This document shows, piece by piece, positions 12,186 to 23,906 of a DNA stretch of 64,000 nt; positions within the stretch are counted from its first letter, which is position 1, and each line of letters opens with the position of its first letter. A model generated the notes under the pieces. That model was not told where the DNA came from and ran no database searches. It saw nothing but the letters and a program-made list of their open reading frames with translations. Made by a program: the position numbers and the translations under genes. Source of the stretch: Spodoptera frugiperda. Taxonomy: Eukaryota; Arthropoda; Insecta; Lepidoptera; Noctuidae. The stretch lies in assembly GCF_023101765.2 (NCBI RefSeq), contig NC_064227.1, positions 6,581,592 to 6,645,591 on the forward strand. Reading direction: 5' to 3'.

Positions 12186-12320
12186 TTACCGGCCTTTCAA
12201 GAAAGAATACGCTCTTTTCTTGAAGGTTTGAAGGTCGTATCGGTTCAGAAATACAGCCGACGACATCTCATTCCACAGTTTTGCTGTGCGAGGCAGAAAG
12301 TTTCGTGAGAAGCGCCTAGT
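12186..12320 (-). pseudogene. non-LTR retrotransposon ORF2 C-terminal remnant
   Basis: Open minus-strand frame of about 44 codons: TRRFSRNFLPRTAKLWNEMS, then SAVFLNRYDLQTFKKRAYSF, LKGR, stop. The LWNxxxxxVFxxxYDLxxFK pattern is found at the C-terminus of many insect LINE ORF2 proteins. The copy is 5'-truncated. Its 3' UTR (12090-12185) carries the CTTACCATC-GGTGA tail that many shorter repeats in the window share. Confidence 0.7.
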
Positions 12321-12539
12321 GGCCTGCCAACCAACTATATGTAATGATACCTATTCGAAATCACAAATCCATTTCATGAGTATAAAAATAGATTACAGAA
12401 AAAAGTGCAAAAATCTATGAAAACTCAATTCCAATTTCATTAAAATTAACAAAAAAAAATCGCTCACCAAACCACAGAAAAATAGCGAACAAAAAAAAAT
12501 CAAATCACAAAAAATACCACCCGCACCATTCGAAATCAA

Positions 12540-12825
12540 TTTGCAACGCTTCGGTGTAATAGACCGCCTCCTTAATTCGTTTTATTATGACGTGTGAACG
12601 AAAATTTGATACTAGACTTGCGTGCAACGTCGCCTTAAACGGTTAGATGGGTTCCGTCGAAGCTTCGTCTGATTTACTACGCATTCCTAATAGGCAATCC
12701 TAACGTCAATTGCGTTTGTAACAGAATTTTGATCTTTTAGACGCAAATCCCTTATTTTTATGGTAATTTTTATAAAGTTTTTAAACTGACGTGGTCACTA
12801 AATCTATTATTGGAACTTAGCGCTA
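12540..12825. other. unique segment, candidate conserved non-coding element
   Basis: Repeat-free, with CpG-rich spots (GTGCAACGTCGCCTTAAACG, GTTCCGTCGAAGCTTCGTCT). GTCGAAGCTTCGTC is partly palindromic. No coding signal. Confidence 0.25.
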
Positions 12826-12878
12826 TCCGTGATCATGGCGCTTGCAACAGTGCCGAAATATCGGAAACTCATCGAAGT
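12826..12878 (+). repeat. dispersed motif with AGTGCCGAAATATCGG
   Basis: GTGATCATGGCGCTTGCAAC, AGTGCCGAAATATCGGAAAC. The inverse of its core appears inside the MITE at 33803. Likely part of a dispersed element whose limits I cannot set. Confidence 0.4.
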
Positions 12879-13180
12879 GAATAAACATGGTAAATAAGTT
12901 TTAATATTTTTTTTTATTAATCTAGTTCTTTCGAGTTTGTTGGTTATGTTAAAAGGATGTTTTAGATTGTTTTTGTTGAATGAAATGTTCTGTTAACACG
13001 TCAGCCATTTTGGAAATTTGTGTTTATGTTTTTCTGTAAGTTATTTGATTTTGTATCTATATGGTATTAGTCGTTTAAGTTTAGGATAATGTTAGAACCG
13101 ATAATAATTGTATCTATGTATATATTACTCGTGTCATCTATATTAAATCACATCTAGTATCCATACATTTTCTATTTTTA

Positions 13181-13361
13181 TTTTTTTAAAAAACCCTTTA
13201 GGATTTTCTCCTGTAGCGTAGGTGCGCTTACAAACATACAAGTACACATACATCGCACACCCAGACCCGAAACAAAATTTGTGGATCACACGTCGGAAAT
13301 CGAACCCGCTACACGTTGCGTGGCAGCTGGTTGCCCAGTCACCGCGCCTACCGTGCAGTCA
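13181..13361 (-). mobile_element. SINE family C
   Basis: GGATTTTCTCCTGTAGCGTA, ACATACAAGTACACATACAT, AATCGAACCCGCTACACGTT, CACCGCGCCTACCGTGCAGT. Near full length. Confidence 0.75.
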
Positions 13362-13824
13362 AATACTATACTATACTAAATACTAATTAACAAGGATCAT
13401 AATCATAAATCGCACTATAATTCTGAAATTACCACTAGGGATGTCACTTTGCAAAAAGTAGTCGAAAATATTTTTCCAAATAAAAAAAGTGTCGGTAAAG
13501 CTAGTATATCTTGAGCACCTACAGCCACCGTAAGAAATTGAGGGTGAGCAGTGATAAATGTAAGGTCGCGGTATAAATAAGTACAGGTGAAACTTTTTTT
13601 ATCATCGGCTTATAGACTGGGTCTCGTGTGTAACGTAGGCCGTATAAAGTTGATGGAAGATTTTTACTATGATTTATTTATTTATTGGGTTTGTGTATTT
13701 TGTGGTATTATAAAAACAAATTACTTAGTAAATTGGCTATAAACAAGTAATATTTTTAAAGATGGACGAGAACAGCGATTTCTTTGCTTTTTGTCTAGAC
13801 TTGAGAATAAGTTTAAATAAATTC

Positions 13825-14080
13825 ATTATTATGTTATACTGTCAGCTTATTCACGTAACTGTTTGACGAGGAACTCGACTAGTTTCAAGCCATGCTAGAG
13901 GCTCATATTCATGAGCAGCATTCCACGATACACAATGCGGCGATTGACGCGCTGCTATTGGTATCAATAGTACTACTTGCTACTGTATAGCAGCAGAATA
14001 AATATGAGCCTAGAGCATGGCTTGAAACTAGTCGAGTTCCTCGTTAAACAGTTACTTGAGTAAGCCGATAACATAATAAT
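13825..14080. mobile_element. foldback element, family F, complete copy
   Basis: Inverted arms of about 85 bp run from ATTATTATGTTAT inwards through TTACTCACGTAACTG, CGAGGAACTCGACTAGTTTC and GCTAGAGGCTCAT, separated by a short unique centre. Four related copies or halves occur in the window (30341, 50806, 52029 and here). No coding sequence; probably a MITE or foldback transposon. Confidence 0.75.
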
Positions 14081-14239
14081 TATTTTTAGTGTGTCTCACG
14101 AAAGTTATAATAAAGTTACATTTCGTGCTATGACAACTAAAAAATAAAAATCAATCCTAAAAATTGTGAAAACTTAGTCACAGGCGTACTGAACTCAATG
14201 ACTGTCAGAGAAAACAAGATATTGTTTTGCGGATCCAGC

Positions 14240-14375
14240 ATTTTCAGTACTTAGGCGTATCTAATTTATCGGGCGGGTGCACATGGAATGATTTGCGACC
14301 GCACCCGGCCGCCACGCATCACCGGCGTTGTACGGCCGCAGGATACATGGGTGTGAGGGGCGGATTCGGGACTTT
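14240..14375. other. GC-rich island
   Basis: Unusual base composition for the window (GCGACCGCACCCGGCCGCCA, CACCGGCGTTGTACGGCCGC). A 64-codon frame from 14328 shows nothing recognisable. Could be a regulatory element, an exon edge or an old repeat. Confidence 0.25.
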
Positions 14376-14643
14376 TTAGATATATTTAGAATGTGTCAGA
14401 AAAAAAATGTTTTTAAAATTTTAAATGCGGGGTGTTCAAGGCGAAAGGTGTTTGTAAAATTGCATGTAATGGGTAGGTTGGAGGTACCTGCTAAGTTTGG
14501 AGCACATCGAATTGTTATTTAGAGTGGCCAGTTCGAGTCTATTAGAAATCTGTTTAATATGGTATATACTAAAGCTCAAAGGACGTTTGATGGTTAATAT
14601 TACTGTATAGATTCTCTACTCTCGTCTTTATTCACCATAATTA

Positions 14644-14752
14644 TCATCATCATAAACAGCCTATGAGTGGCCACTGACCAAATGCCTCTTCTCACACGGA
14701 GAAGGATTGGTCATTAATCACCACGCTTGCTTCAATGCGGGTTGACGTGTTT
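14644..14752 (-). repeat. SINE family D 3' part
   Basis: ATCATCATCATAAACAGCCT, GTGGCCACTGACCAAATGCC, TCATTAATCACCACGCTTGC. Confidence 0.65.
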
Positions 14753-15185
14753 ATTCAGTTCAGAGATTTTGTGAACGTTTAGCTATTTACTCTATATAAA
14801 TATAATTGAATTCTCCAGAATCCTACAGCTATGATAAATAGGTCAAGCTTAGCTTAGATTACACAAGTAGAATTAATTCAAGGCAATAATACAATAAAGT
14901 CATTATAGCTAAAAGCAACACTGATTTTCTTGGAAAACTAACTTGATATAAGCTACCGTATGCTAACAACAACTAAACAAGTTCTTGTAAATTCCTGAGC
15001 AATTCAAGCTAATGCAATAATAATAATTAATGGTTTGATATAATTTGAAAGCTATATTTTATCCCAATAAAACTGACTATTGATCTTCTTAAATGCCATT
15101 GCGGTATTTTATTGCAATAACTTATTTATTAATAAGTTCATCATCATCATTAATATCAGCCCTTAGAAGTCCATTACTGAATTAA

Positions 15186-15342
15186 CGATGGAGTTTCTTG
15201 CTCGTTCTTCTCCATTCGAAGCAACACTTTGGAACGAGCGCCTAGCTTCACTGACAGACAGACTGACTGACAATTCAATTTGACGTTTCAATAGTGCCTT
15301 ATTTAGGATTAATTGGAATAGATGCTTTGACTTTGACTGGAT
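15186..15342 (+). repeat. retroelement 3' end, family E
   Basis: GATGGAGTTTCTTGCTCGTT, CTAGCTTCACTGACAGACAG, TTTGACGTTTCAATAGTGCC, ending in TTTGACTTTGAC repeats typical of non-LTR 3' ends with short tandem tails. Confidence 0.65.
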
Positions 15343-16605
15343 AAAGATCTCCATGTTCAACGATATCTCGCCACGTGCATCCACTGGCTCCCCGCGACTC
15401 CCGTGATATCAAGTTACTTGTTACAAACTAACCAATTCAATTAACATTAATAATATCAACACAAAACATACAAAATGTCACCTCACAAACAAGTCCTAGT
15501 CCAAAACAAACAGTATCAAAATATTATAATGTTCAAGCAACAAAACACTTAAATGAATTACCAACCAGCCCACGGGGCCTTCCCATAATAAAATGCAATT
15601 TCCTAGCTTTATTGTTGGGAAATTTCCTATTCGAAGGTCTAACGGAGTTTATAGATGGGACCCATTGTGATCACTGTTCTTATTATAAGTCATTGTTCGG
15701 GAAAAATTAAAAGTCTTTTGTACGGATACGAAGGAAGCCTTGATCTTGCGTGGGTTAGCCTTGTGAAGTTGTGATATTTATAGAGGTTTTTTTGCTAATA
15801 TCTTTCCTTTGTGGGAGTAAGTAAGTTTGTGGTATGAACATTAATTGGCTCGTGTTTTGTTGCCTTGAAAGCGATTGATGAGCAAGAAACGTCTTATTTA
15901 TTTGAAAGCCATCGCCATTGTAAACATTAGGACAAGAATAATAAAGTATTATATATATTTTTTTAATGACGTTATGATATATTATCAAACAGAATCAAAT
16001 ACAATTTAAACAACTCCCGCAGACATATGTACAAACAAATCTTCATATCTTTGCCATTGACTTAAGTAAAAGCAAACCACTATGTACCCTTTAATTGAAC
16101 ACACATGACTAAATAAGTACCCAACTTCTAGTCTCAACACATCTTTCTCAAATAGTCCCAACAGTATAATAGGCACCTATTTGGAATATTTTCCGAACAT
16201 AGACAGAATCAATTAAAACTCACTCCCTAAATTTGGACGCGTGCCAACCCTATCTTTTGGGCACCGATATGTAGTGCGATTGAGCGATCTTGATCCTTGG
16301 CTGCCCAAAAATAAAGTGTAGTTTTGAAGGGATGTTTTGGAGGTATAATTAAATAGTTGCTGACTGTACGTAACATTGTTTTGCAAATAAGTAAGGGGGT
16401 GTTTTTTTAGTCCAGTTATAGTAGAGGAGATGGTAATGTTTAGATTCTAGGTTTGATTTCGATGTTAGGTAAAAATGTATATCTTTCGTATTTCCAATGG
16501 GAAAGACTACTCAACACCCGAATACTCCCGTTTGTTTTATTTGATAAATTACAAGACCATTCGTTCTGTATGACCCTAAAAAATCAATTAAGTGCTCTAT
16601 CGAAT

Positions 16606-16752
16606 CTAGCGAAGTCATGACTTCTCCCGCCTTGGGCGAGGCGAGACTCTCCCTGTCACACACTTACTAACTAAAAAACCACACCGTTCCTACTCCTGTT
16701 TTTCAACCCGGAGTCCCGGTAAACTCGCTAGGTAGTCCGCAGCTCCGGACAT
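16606..16752 (-). mobile_element. family B copy
   Basis: GACTTCTCCCGCCTTGGGCG, TTCCTACTCCTGTTTTTCAA and CTAGGTAGTCCGCAGCTCCG; the terminal A-tail region has been lost. Confidence 0.7.
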
Positions 16753-17053
16753 CTATTACCTGCGAGAACTAATAACCACTATATAACAACTGAATTATGC
16801 TTCAAAGGTGTTAATAAAAAGTGTAAACCATTAAATAAATCCGTTCACAACTATAAGGGCAGTTGCAAACGGCCGTCGGATACAGCTTCGGTTCCAGTGA
16901 TGAGTAACAACAAAAATTTACGATATCGCCACGAAAATATCGCGGAAAATTGAGTTTTAAAAACATTGGGCAGTATCGAGCCTGATTATACGAGACAGGG
17001 TTCCGTAAAATTAATTTAATTTGGTTTTGTAATTTAATTACCAGTTTTAATTA

Positions 17054-17200
17054 ATGACTGCACGGTTGAAGTGGTGGCTGGGCAACTGGATGCCGTGCAA
17101 TGTGTAGCAGGTTTGATTCCCGCACAGAGCAACTAGCTGTGTGACGCACAAACGATACAGGAGAAAATCCTAGTGCTAGGCAACGTTTTTAAAAATATAG
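17054..17200 (+). mobile_element. SINE family C, internally shortened
   Basis: TGACTGCACGGTTGAAGTGG, GGTTTGATTCCCGCACAGAG, ACACAGGAGAAAATCCTAG-like 3' end. The block with the ACAAATTG sequence is deleted. Confidence 0.7.
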
Positions 17201-17274
17201 AAAATTTAGGAGTTTGATCGTTTGAGGAAGCTGATGAAGATACCTGTATTCTTCTATGATAGATAGACACACAG

Positions 17275-17358
17275 TAACCTCTGGTGTTTCGAGTGTCCTT
17301 GGGCGGCGACAATTGCTTACCATCAGGTGATTCGTCGGCTCGTTTACCTGCTTATCCC
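17275..17358 (+). repeat. SINE family A 3' fragment
   Basis: CCTCTGGTGTTTCGAGTGTC, GGGCGGCGACAATTGCTTAC, then CATCAGGTGATTCGTCGGCT. Lies just downstream of a family C SINE. Confidence 0.65.
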
Positions 17359-17596
17359 ATAACAAAAAATATACTGTAGAACCCTAAAAATATGGCATTC
17401 ACATACAAAAGTTGCGGTAGTATTTAGGTTAATTGCCGTGCCATCAATAAATTGTTTGAATCGGTTCCGTTATATTCCCTTGCGGAATAATAGTGGGCTG
17501 TATACTATAGAGTTACAGACGCAGGTCGGGCTGGAGTGAAATATTTCTGTATTTTTTTACCTATTTAAGGTATAATATATTTTTAATCAAATACTA

Positions 17597-17800
17597 GCAG
17601 ACCCGGCAAACATTATACCGCCTCAAACATTTTTTTCACACCTTTTAGGTGCCCTGGACTTCGACATTTGTTTTTTAATAATTAAACACCAAAATTAGCC
17701 AAATCGATCCAGCTGTTCACAAGTTTTAGCGACACTAACGAACACCTATTGATGTTTATACATAGAGATATACAAATAGATATAGATTATAGGTACTTTG
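17597..17800 (-). repeat. Helitron-like fragment
   Basis: ACTAGCAGACCCGGCAAACA at the left, then CCAAATCGATCCAGCTGTTC and ATAGAGATATACAAATAGAT. Confidence 0.4.
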
Positions 17801-17999
17801 GGACTAATAAAATAAGTACCGTACCGCAAAGAACGACAAGCATTTCGACTTATTTATGTACAAAAGATATAATACCTACTGAAAAGATAAATAAAATATA
17901 CTAATCGCCCTTAAAGGACGACAAAAATATTTTTACACGAAAACAAAAATTTCAATAACAATAAAATTATGAATGATCGTTATAAATTGACAGCTGCCA

Positions 18000-18850
18000 A
18001 TAAGATAAACAATTTAAATAATACAATAAACAATATTTACTTGAAATAAGCATTATTTTTAAGCGGCACAAGTTGGACTATTCACAGAATTCTAGGTTCA
18101 ATTTCTATTTTAGCATAAATAATATAGGCAACTAACATTTTCGATAACATCTACTAGTGCCTATACTAGTACCTACTGCAAGTTCGTCACCCTTTTAACC
18201 GACAAGACCGAAGCAACAGGGAGGGTTATGATTTTTATCAGATGTGTATGTGAATAATACTTTATCCGACCCTTTAACTATACAGTCACTTGCATTAAGC
18301 TTAGAGTATCGAAGTTAAAAATTACTACAGTTTCATTCTCTATTATATTAAACTAATAAGAATCATAACTATCGAAAACACCGTTTATAGATGCACATCT
18401 GCCTACCCCCATATACCTAAAAGCAGAATGACATTAGCTACACTTGTGCACCTCACCTAAATTCATCCTTAATGCGATCTAGACAGATATTAGACTCAAA
18501 ATTAATGTCCTAATATCCTAAGTGCTAAGCACTAACATAATTCATAGCTAAGAATTAGCACTTAATCATTTTTGAAAATATTAGACCTCTCTCTCTCTTT
18601 GTGAGAATGTCTAAATTAATTATTGAAACACTTAAAATGGTGGTTGAATGGAGTTTATAATTGTCATAATAGCATTATAATTTATAGTTTAGGTGCTGGT
18701 TCATTATTCAATCACTCAATGTTATTTATTTTTAACATGCTTGTGATAAGCACACTAGAATACATTGACTTCAGTCTTTCCGTGGGCATCATAGTCGATC
18801 TAATAACTACAAATTTAACAGAAACCCGACAGCAATATCGACACGCCTTT
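18000..18850. other. no gene seen
   Basis: AT-rich unique sequence. CTCTCTCTCTTTG at 18588 is a short microsatellite. Confidence 0.45.
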
Positions 18851-19096
18851 TATCCCTGAAAGGGGTAGACAGAGGCGCACATTACGGCACGTAATGCCAC
18901 TGTACACCCGCTTATCTGTTATAAATCCCATGTATTAGAGAGTGCCATATACCTACTGGGCACAATTCTAGACACCGTGCTACTACTGATAAATTATCAA
19001 AAAACAAAAAAAAAAAACAGTAATACTTTGCCCGACCCGGGAATCGAACCCCTTGCCCGGCACTTGCGACCACTCGACCAGCGAGTACTCATAACA
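18851..19096 (-). mobile_element. tRNA-derived SINE family T, minus strand
   Basis: Inverse of the copy at 57545: TATCCCTGAAAGGGGTAGAC, GCACATTACGGCACGTAATG, CCCGACCCGGGAATCGAACC, CGACCACTCGACCAGCGAGT. Contains an A-rich insertion near 19000. Confidence 0.8.
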
Positions 19097-19497
19097 TAAC
19101 CAGTAAAATTGTGATATTACATTTTAAAACATATTCGGATCTCTAGTCTTACCCTTAATGACAAGAAACACAAACCATGTTACAAACTCAAATATGTATG
19201 TAAAAAAATGCATACAAAGTTATCACAAAAAACCGATTAAATATTCAAATCTTGCTTTAAGCCACCGGCAGTAGTCGGGTAAGTGAAAAAAAAATATAGA
19301 AAACAATTTCAATGTAAGATTAATCTTTCAGGACGTCAACAGCTCCTTTCACCCTACATGTGCCAGGATGGGGGTTGCATGGGGTATGGTGCAAGGGAAA
19401 GGATGATGGCTGGTGAAGTTGCATTAAGCCGTACATTATAATTATTCAGAGAGCGGCTGGTGAGTATTTTATGGGTTAGGTGGCTATTGAGCTGTAG

Positions 19498-19562
19498 AAA
19501 TACCTGATGGTAAGTGATCACTGCGACTCATGGACATCCGAAACGTTAGCCGCTAGAGGAGT
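19498..19562 (-). repeat. SINE/LINE family A 3' fragment
   Basis: Plus strand ACCTGATGGTAAGTGATCAC then CATGGACATCCGAAACG is the inverse of the family A tail. Degenerate. Confidence 0.5.
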
Positions 19563-19819
19563 TCAATAATTTTGCAAATTTTTTCGAGGACGACATTTTC
19601 ACACGACGAAATACAATGCACAAGTTGATTCACCATGGTATCACTATTTTTTTTTTGTGAGGCCAGAAGCTGGTACTTTTGCGCCAAAGCATGGCTCTTC
19701 TGCATGAATTATTTCAATACGACATATACTAATAACTTTTTATGTGGCGTCTATTATAATAGAGTTCTTGCAATGGAATATAGAAACAAACTAATTTAAG
19801 ACTAGTGAAGTTTCACACG

Positions 19820-19960
19820 CTTTTTTTGAGGGGAGAAAATCATCCTATGACTTCTCTTGCCTTGGGCGAGGCGAGAGGGAGTGTCAGACACTTACTGACT
19901 AAAAACCACCCCGTTCCTTCTCTTGCTTTTCGAGCCGGAGCCCCGGTAAACCACACGCTT
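19820..19960 (-). mobile_element. family B copy
   Basis: T-run, GGGGAGAAAATCATCCTATG, CTTGGGCGAGGCGAGAGGGA and CGAGCCGGAGCCCCGGTAAA. 5' end truncated. Confidence 0.7.
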
Positions 19961-20099
19961 GGACGTAATTGTAAAGGCTTTAAAAACCTAATCTGACATT
20001 AAAATTCATAACTACACAAAACCTCTTACCTCCCAAAAAACCCCTAAATCCAACATACACTAAAATAAATTCACAACACAAATTCCCATCAACCCTTCA

Positions 20100-20560
20100 C
20101 TTGTACCACAATCCACTCAATGTGAGGGTCGTTTAAGTATTCAGCCATCTTTCCACCTGGAAGTGACTGGGCCCCTCCCTGAAGGGCCTATTGTGACGAG
20201 CAGACAGACAGGCCGACTTCATTATGTATAGATCACGTCGCGTTATGGGGGGAGGGGGGCGAAAGTGTTGCACGTTTTCGTAGAAGAGTGGTATGGTGAC
20301 TTTCGGTTCATACTTTTTTGTTGCGTGTAATTTGTGGGTTATTAATTTAATTCGTTGGGTGATGTTTAACTGGTGATATAACCAATAATACATATATCCT
20401 TATCATAATAAGTAAGTTCATCATCACGAGCATTTAATTTAGATTATTTTTGCAGTTTACAGTGTGTTATTTAGACATATAGTTTAGGAGATATCACGAT
20501 ATTAGTATTGCGGCACGGTACGGGCCGGCCGCGGCGGCGGGGGCAGCGTCCCTATAAATA
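20100..20560. other. unique sequence with a GC-rich spike
   Basis: GGTACGGGCCGGCCGCGGCG at 20517 is the most GC-rich spot in the region. A hairpin-like GGGCCCCTCCCTGAAGGGCC lies at 20169. No gene recognised. Confidence 0.4.
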
Positions 20561-20759
20561 ATATTAAAAAGTAGGTACTACGACTTTGATCTATACATAT
20601 AAGACAAAAAAAAATCTGTACATTACTTAAATATTTTTTCCAAAAACTGATAGGGGGGGCGATCAAAGAAGAGTCACAGAAACCAAAAAACATTTTAATA
20701 TTTTAAACGCGGTTAAGGGAAAGAGAAGTTATTGTGAATTGAAAATTAGTATCCAATAT

Positions 20760-20992
20760 GTGTTGGTGCGTTGACTGTATTTGTCGAAGTAGCGGGATAC
20801 ACGCAAACGAAGTTGCGCGGGTCAGCTAGTATAATATAAAACTGAAACTACTACGGAATTACTGGTTCGATTTCAGAAAATTTTTTTATTGGATAGAGCA
20901 TTTATCTAGGAAGACTATAGGCTATATAACATCACGCTACGACCAATAAGAGCTGAGCAGTGCGGGTAAAACCGCACGGAAACAGCTAGTTA
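20760..20992 (+). repeat. two Helitron-like 3' ends in tandem
   Basis: First end: ACGAAGTTGCGCGGGTCAGC-TAGTATA at about 20820. Second: hairpin GTGCGGGTAAAACCGCAC followed by GGAAACAGCTAGT at about 20990. A hairpin a few bases before CTAG-T is the Helitron 3' signature. Confidence 0.55.
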
Positions 20993-22660
20993 TACATAAA
21001 TATATGATGTATCTTAATTATAAAGTGAGCTCAAATTACTGTAGCTTCTCAAGAAAGCAAACAGAAAGAAAGAAAAACAGTTTATTTGCACCATTTAAAA
21101 AACAATAAACATAAAAATTAAGAGACAGAAGACACTGGAATCTAAAAGAAAGAAAAATGGTTGGTATTCTACGCTTGATTGATAAAGAAATCACTAGATA
21201 ACGCATAGTTAGCTTTACCTATAGGTATACTCATAACACTTATACGAGTTAACACTTATAAGAATTAGATAGAGGCTTTATTGTAAAAAATATCCGAATT
21301 GACACAGCCGTTCCTGAGTATTGCACAAAGCAACACATTTAGCTACTTATTTTTATCTCTACCAAGTATGATGACTCATAAATACACACATACAGACCCA
21401 AAAATTTCACACTTAAAGACCCATCATGACATGTAAACCGATAAAAATATAGACCACAGACAGATAAGTAATATGTAACTTTCAAAAATCAATATTTACA
21501 ATTTCGATAACTATGTTTGACAGCAGTCGTTATTTGCATAGCTAACAAAATCGTTTCGAAGAACGGTGTGGGTGGAGAGTGACAGACTGACGGACTGACG
21601 GACAGTTATCGTTCAGTCAATGTTTGTGTGTAGATAAGTGGGTATGGACTGGTATATGATTATATTATTTGATATATATATGTATATATAGGGTATGGGT
21701 AGATAGCTAGACTTGAATTGGGCAAGGGAAGTAATCGTTGTGTGCAAATATTGGCTAAGCAATTACTTGTAGTGGAACTTATCAATTGATATCATTCAAA
21801 AATAGTGATATAATTTGCAAATTTCTGAATAATCATTTTTTAGTATTCGTTTTAAGCTTATATTACGTGCTTATCAGATTATGCTACTTAGAACTAGTAT
21901 AGAGGTTTTGTTATCTAGAGTTTTAGAGTTTATGAGTAACTTCACAATAGATTGATTATTTTTTAACTTTTATTCAACAAATCATTATTCTCCCGCGTTA
22001 TTCAGCATCGTGGTAGCTTATTATCATCCTTATTTTTAATGAATTAGTTGAGAGCAGTGTCACAGCTTAATTTATTGAAACCAAATTTCGTGTTCTAATC
22101 GGCAGAAATGTAAACTTTTGGTTGAGGATAATGACGCCGTTTACTTTATGTGTTTTTGGAAAACCACCCAGATTCCTGATTATTATTTTAATGTCTGATG
22201 TTGATAACTTAATTATCTCTCTATCGATAACCAAACAAACATCTGTCATTATATAAACAAGGATCTACGAAACAGGGACGAAATAGGGTTGAATTTGACG
22301 TGGCATTAGCCCCCACAACAACTATTGTTAGAGTTTAGTCAAAGCTTCTGTCAGAAACAGGGGTTGTACTACACCCCGCAGGATGAGATGAAACCTGTGC
22401 TCGACATTTGTGAGATTAATCTCAGGAAGTATTTGGTTTATTTTTATTGATTGTCTTTGGGTTGAGATTGAGTAGTTAGGAAGGGTTAGTTGAGCCTGTT
22501 AAGATGTTTTTGAAGTGAAATTATGGTTGTTTTAAAGGGGTTTAAATCAAGTGTCGCATAAATCGAAAGTTGATGGTGTTTTAACCCCCCTCCCACACAA
22601 AGCAATGATTTCTTGTAGTAGCAATACACAAATCAATATTATTATTGACTTACGTCGAAT
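20993..22660. other. no gene seen
   Basis: AT-rich unique sequence. An AT dinucleotide-rich tract lies at 21672-21692, with short TGACGGAC repeats at 21588-21605. Confidence 0.45.
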
Positions 22661-22818
22661 GTCGTGGTGACCCGGTGGTTTAAGAAGCCCGCGTCTCATG
22701 CATGAGACACTAATTATCGCCAACACGCATTGAGCAAGTGTGGTGATTAATGCTCAAGCCTTCTCAGTGTGAGAAGAAGCCTTTGGTCAGAAATGGCCAG
22801 TTATAGGCTGATGATGTG
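22661..22818 (+). mobile_element. SINE family D, internal deletion
   Basis: GTCGTGGTGACCCGGTGGTT joins directly to CACGCATTGAGCAAGTGTGG and ends AGTTATAGGCTGATGATG; the AAGTACCAATG to CTTATAATTTC middle is lost. Confidence 0.7.
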
Positions 22819-23113
22819 ATTGACTTATTATCTCAGATAATTAAAAAGAGAAATATTCAAAAACAAATAAGTAAACATTGTAAAACGCTCAATCTACAAA
22901 AAAAAGAAAACTCTATAAAAACACCAGAATTTTCTTCGAAACGCACAAAAGATTGTAATAAAACAGACCACATGACTAATTAGAGGGGTAACACTAAGAA
23001 TTTTCTTCATTTTGATCCCACATTCGTATTTGTTAAACTACACTAGACGTGAGACGTATTTATCTTAACAGGTATAAATACATAACAGGTATTAGGTACA
23101 CAAATAACACAAC

Positions 23114-23180
23114 GTGGTGATTAATACTCAAACCTTCTCCGTGTGAAAAGTGGCCTTTGGTTAACAGTATCTTATAGGCT
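23114..23180 (+). repeat. SINE family D 3' fragment
   Basis: GTGGTGATTAATACTCAAAC, CTTCTCCGTGTGAAAAGTGG, ending CTTATAGGCT, where an inverted repeat (23181-23250) begins. Confidence 0.6.
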
Positions 23181-23250
23181 GTTGGTAATGTGGATTACAC
23201 AGATATTAGATAACCGTTATTCTCATATCTGTGTAATCAACATTGCCAAC
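23181..23250. repeat. 26-bp inverted repeat
   Basis: Arms 23181-23206 and 23225-23250 (GTTGGTAATGTGGATTACAC...) match at 24 of 26 positions around an 18-nt loop. Begins exactly where a family D SINE fragment ends. Confidence 0.65.
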
Positions 23251-23783
23251 ATAACGGGTATAATTATTAACAAGAATTAAACAGAATTCTCCTCGTTGGT
23301 AAAACCACAACATAAATAACAGCCCTGTTATATTATTGTCTGTTACTGGAAACACTCGATATTCAATCAACTCTGAACCCTAAATGATTTCGGGCACAGC
23401 TAATTTGACTCCCGATTAATTAAAAGCATCTTAAAAGCATAAAACAGAAGAAATAGTAGAATATTATTGGCTGTGAATAAGAACTGTTATATTTCCATCA
23501 CAGTAACAGAAATAACAGGTATCAAGTTTAACTTATTACAACCCAAGTCGACACAAGCGACTGAGCTAAAAAGACGCAGTTGTGTGTAGTCACCACAAAT
23601 GAAACTCACTTTTGGCGGCAAAAATGTGGTCGCCTCGGTTTAGGGACCAACAGATTGCAAAATGTATTTTTATTTTACATTTCCAAGTACTTGCTTTGTT
23701 GATCTTGAGGTTACAGTTAATGTATGAGACCTGGGTTTTGATTTTATATTGTTTACGCATAATACGCACGAAAAAGGGTGACT

Positions 23784-23906
23784 TATGGAGTTTCTTGCTT
23801 GTTCTTCTCCGTAGGGATATACACTTATATAAGTAAACACTTATATTAGGTATAATATTTGCTATCTGAAATAAATAATTTTGACTTTTGATTTGACTTT
23901 AATTTG
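23784..23906 (+). repeat. retroelement 3' end, family E, interrupted
   Basis: TGGAGTTTCTTGCTTGTTCT at the start and TTTTGACTTTTGATTTGACT at the end, with an unrelated middle. Confidence 0.5.
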
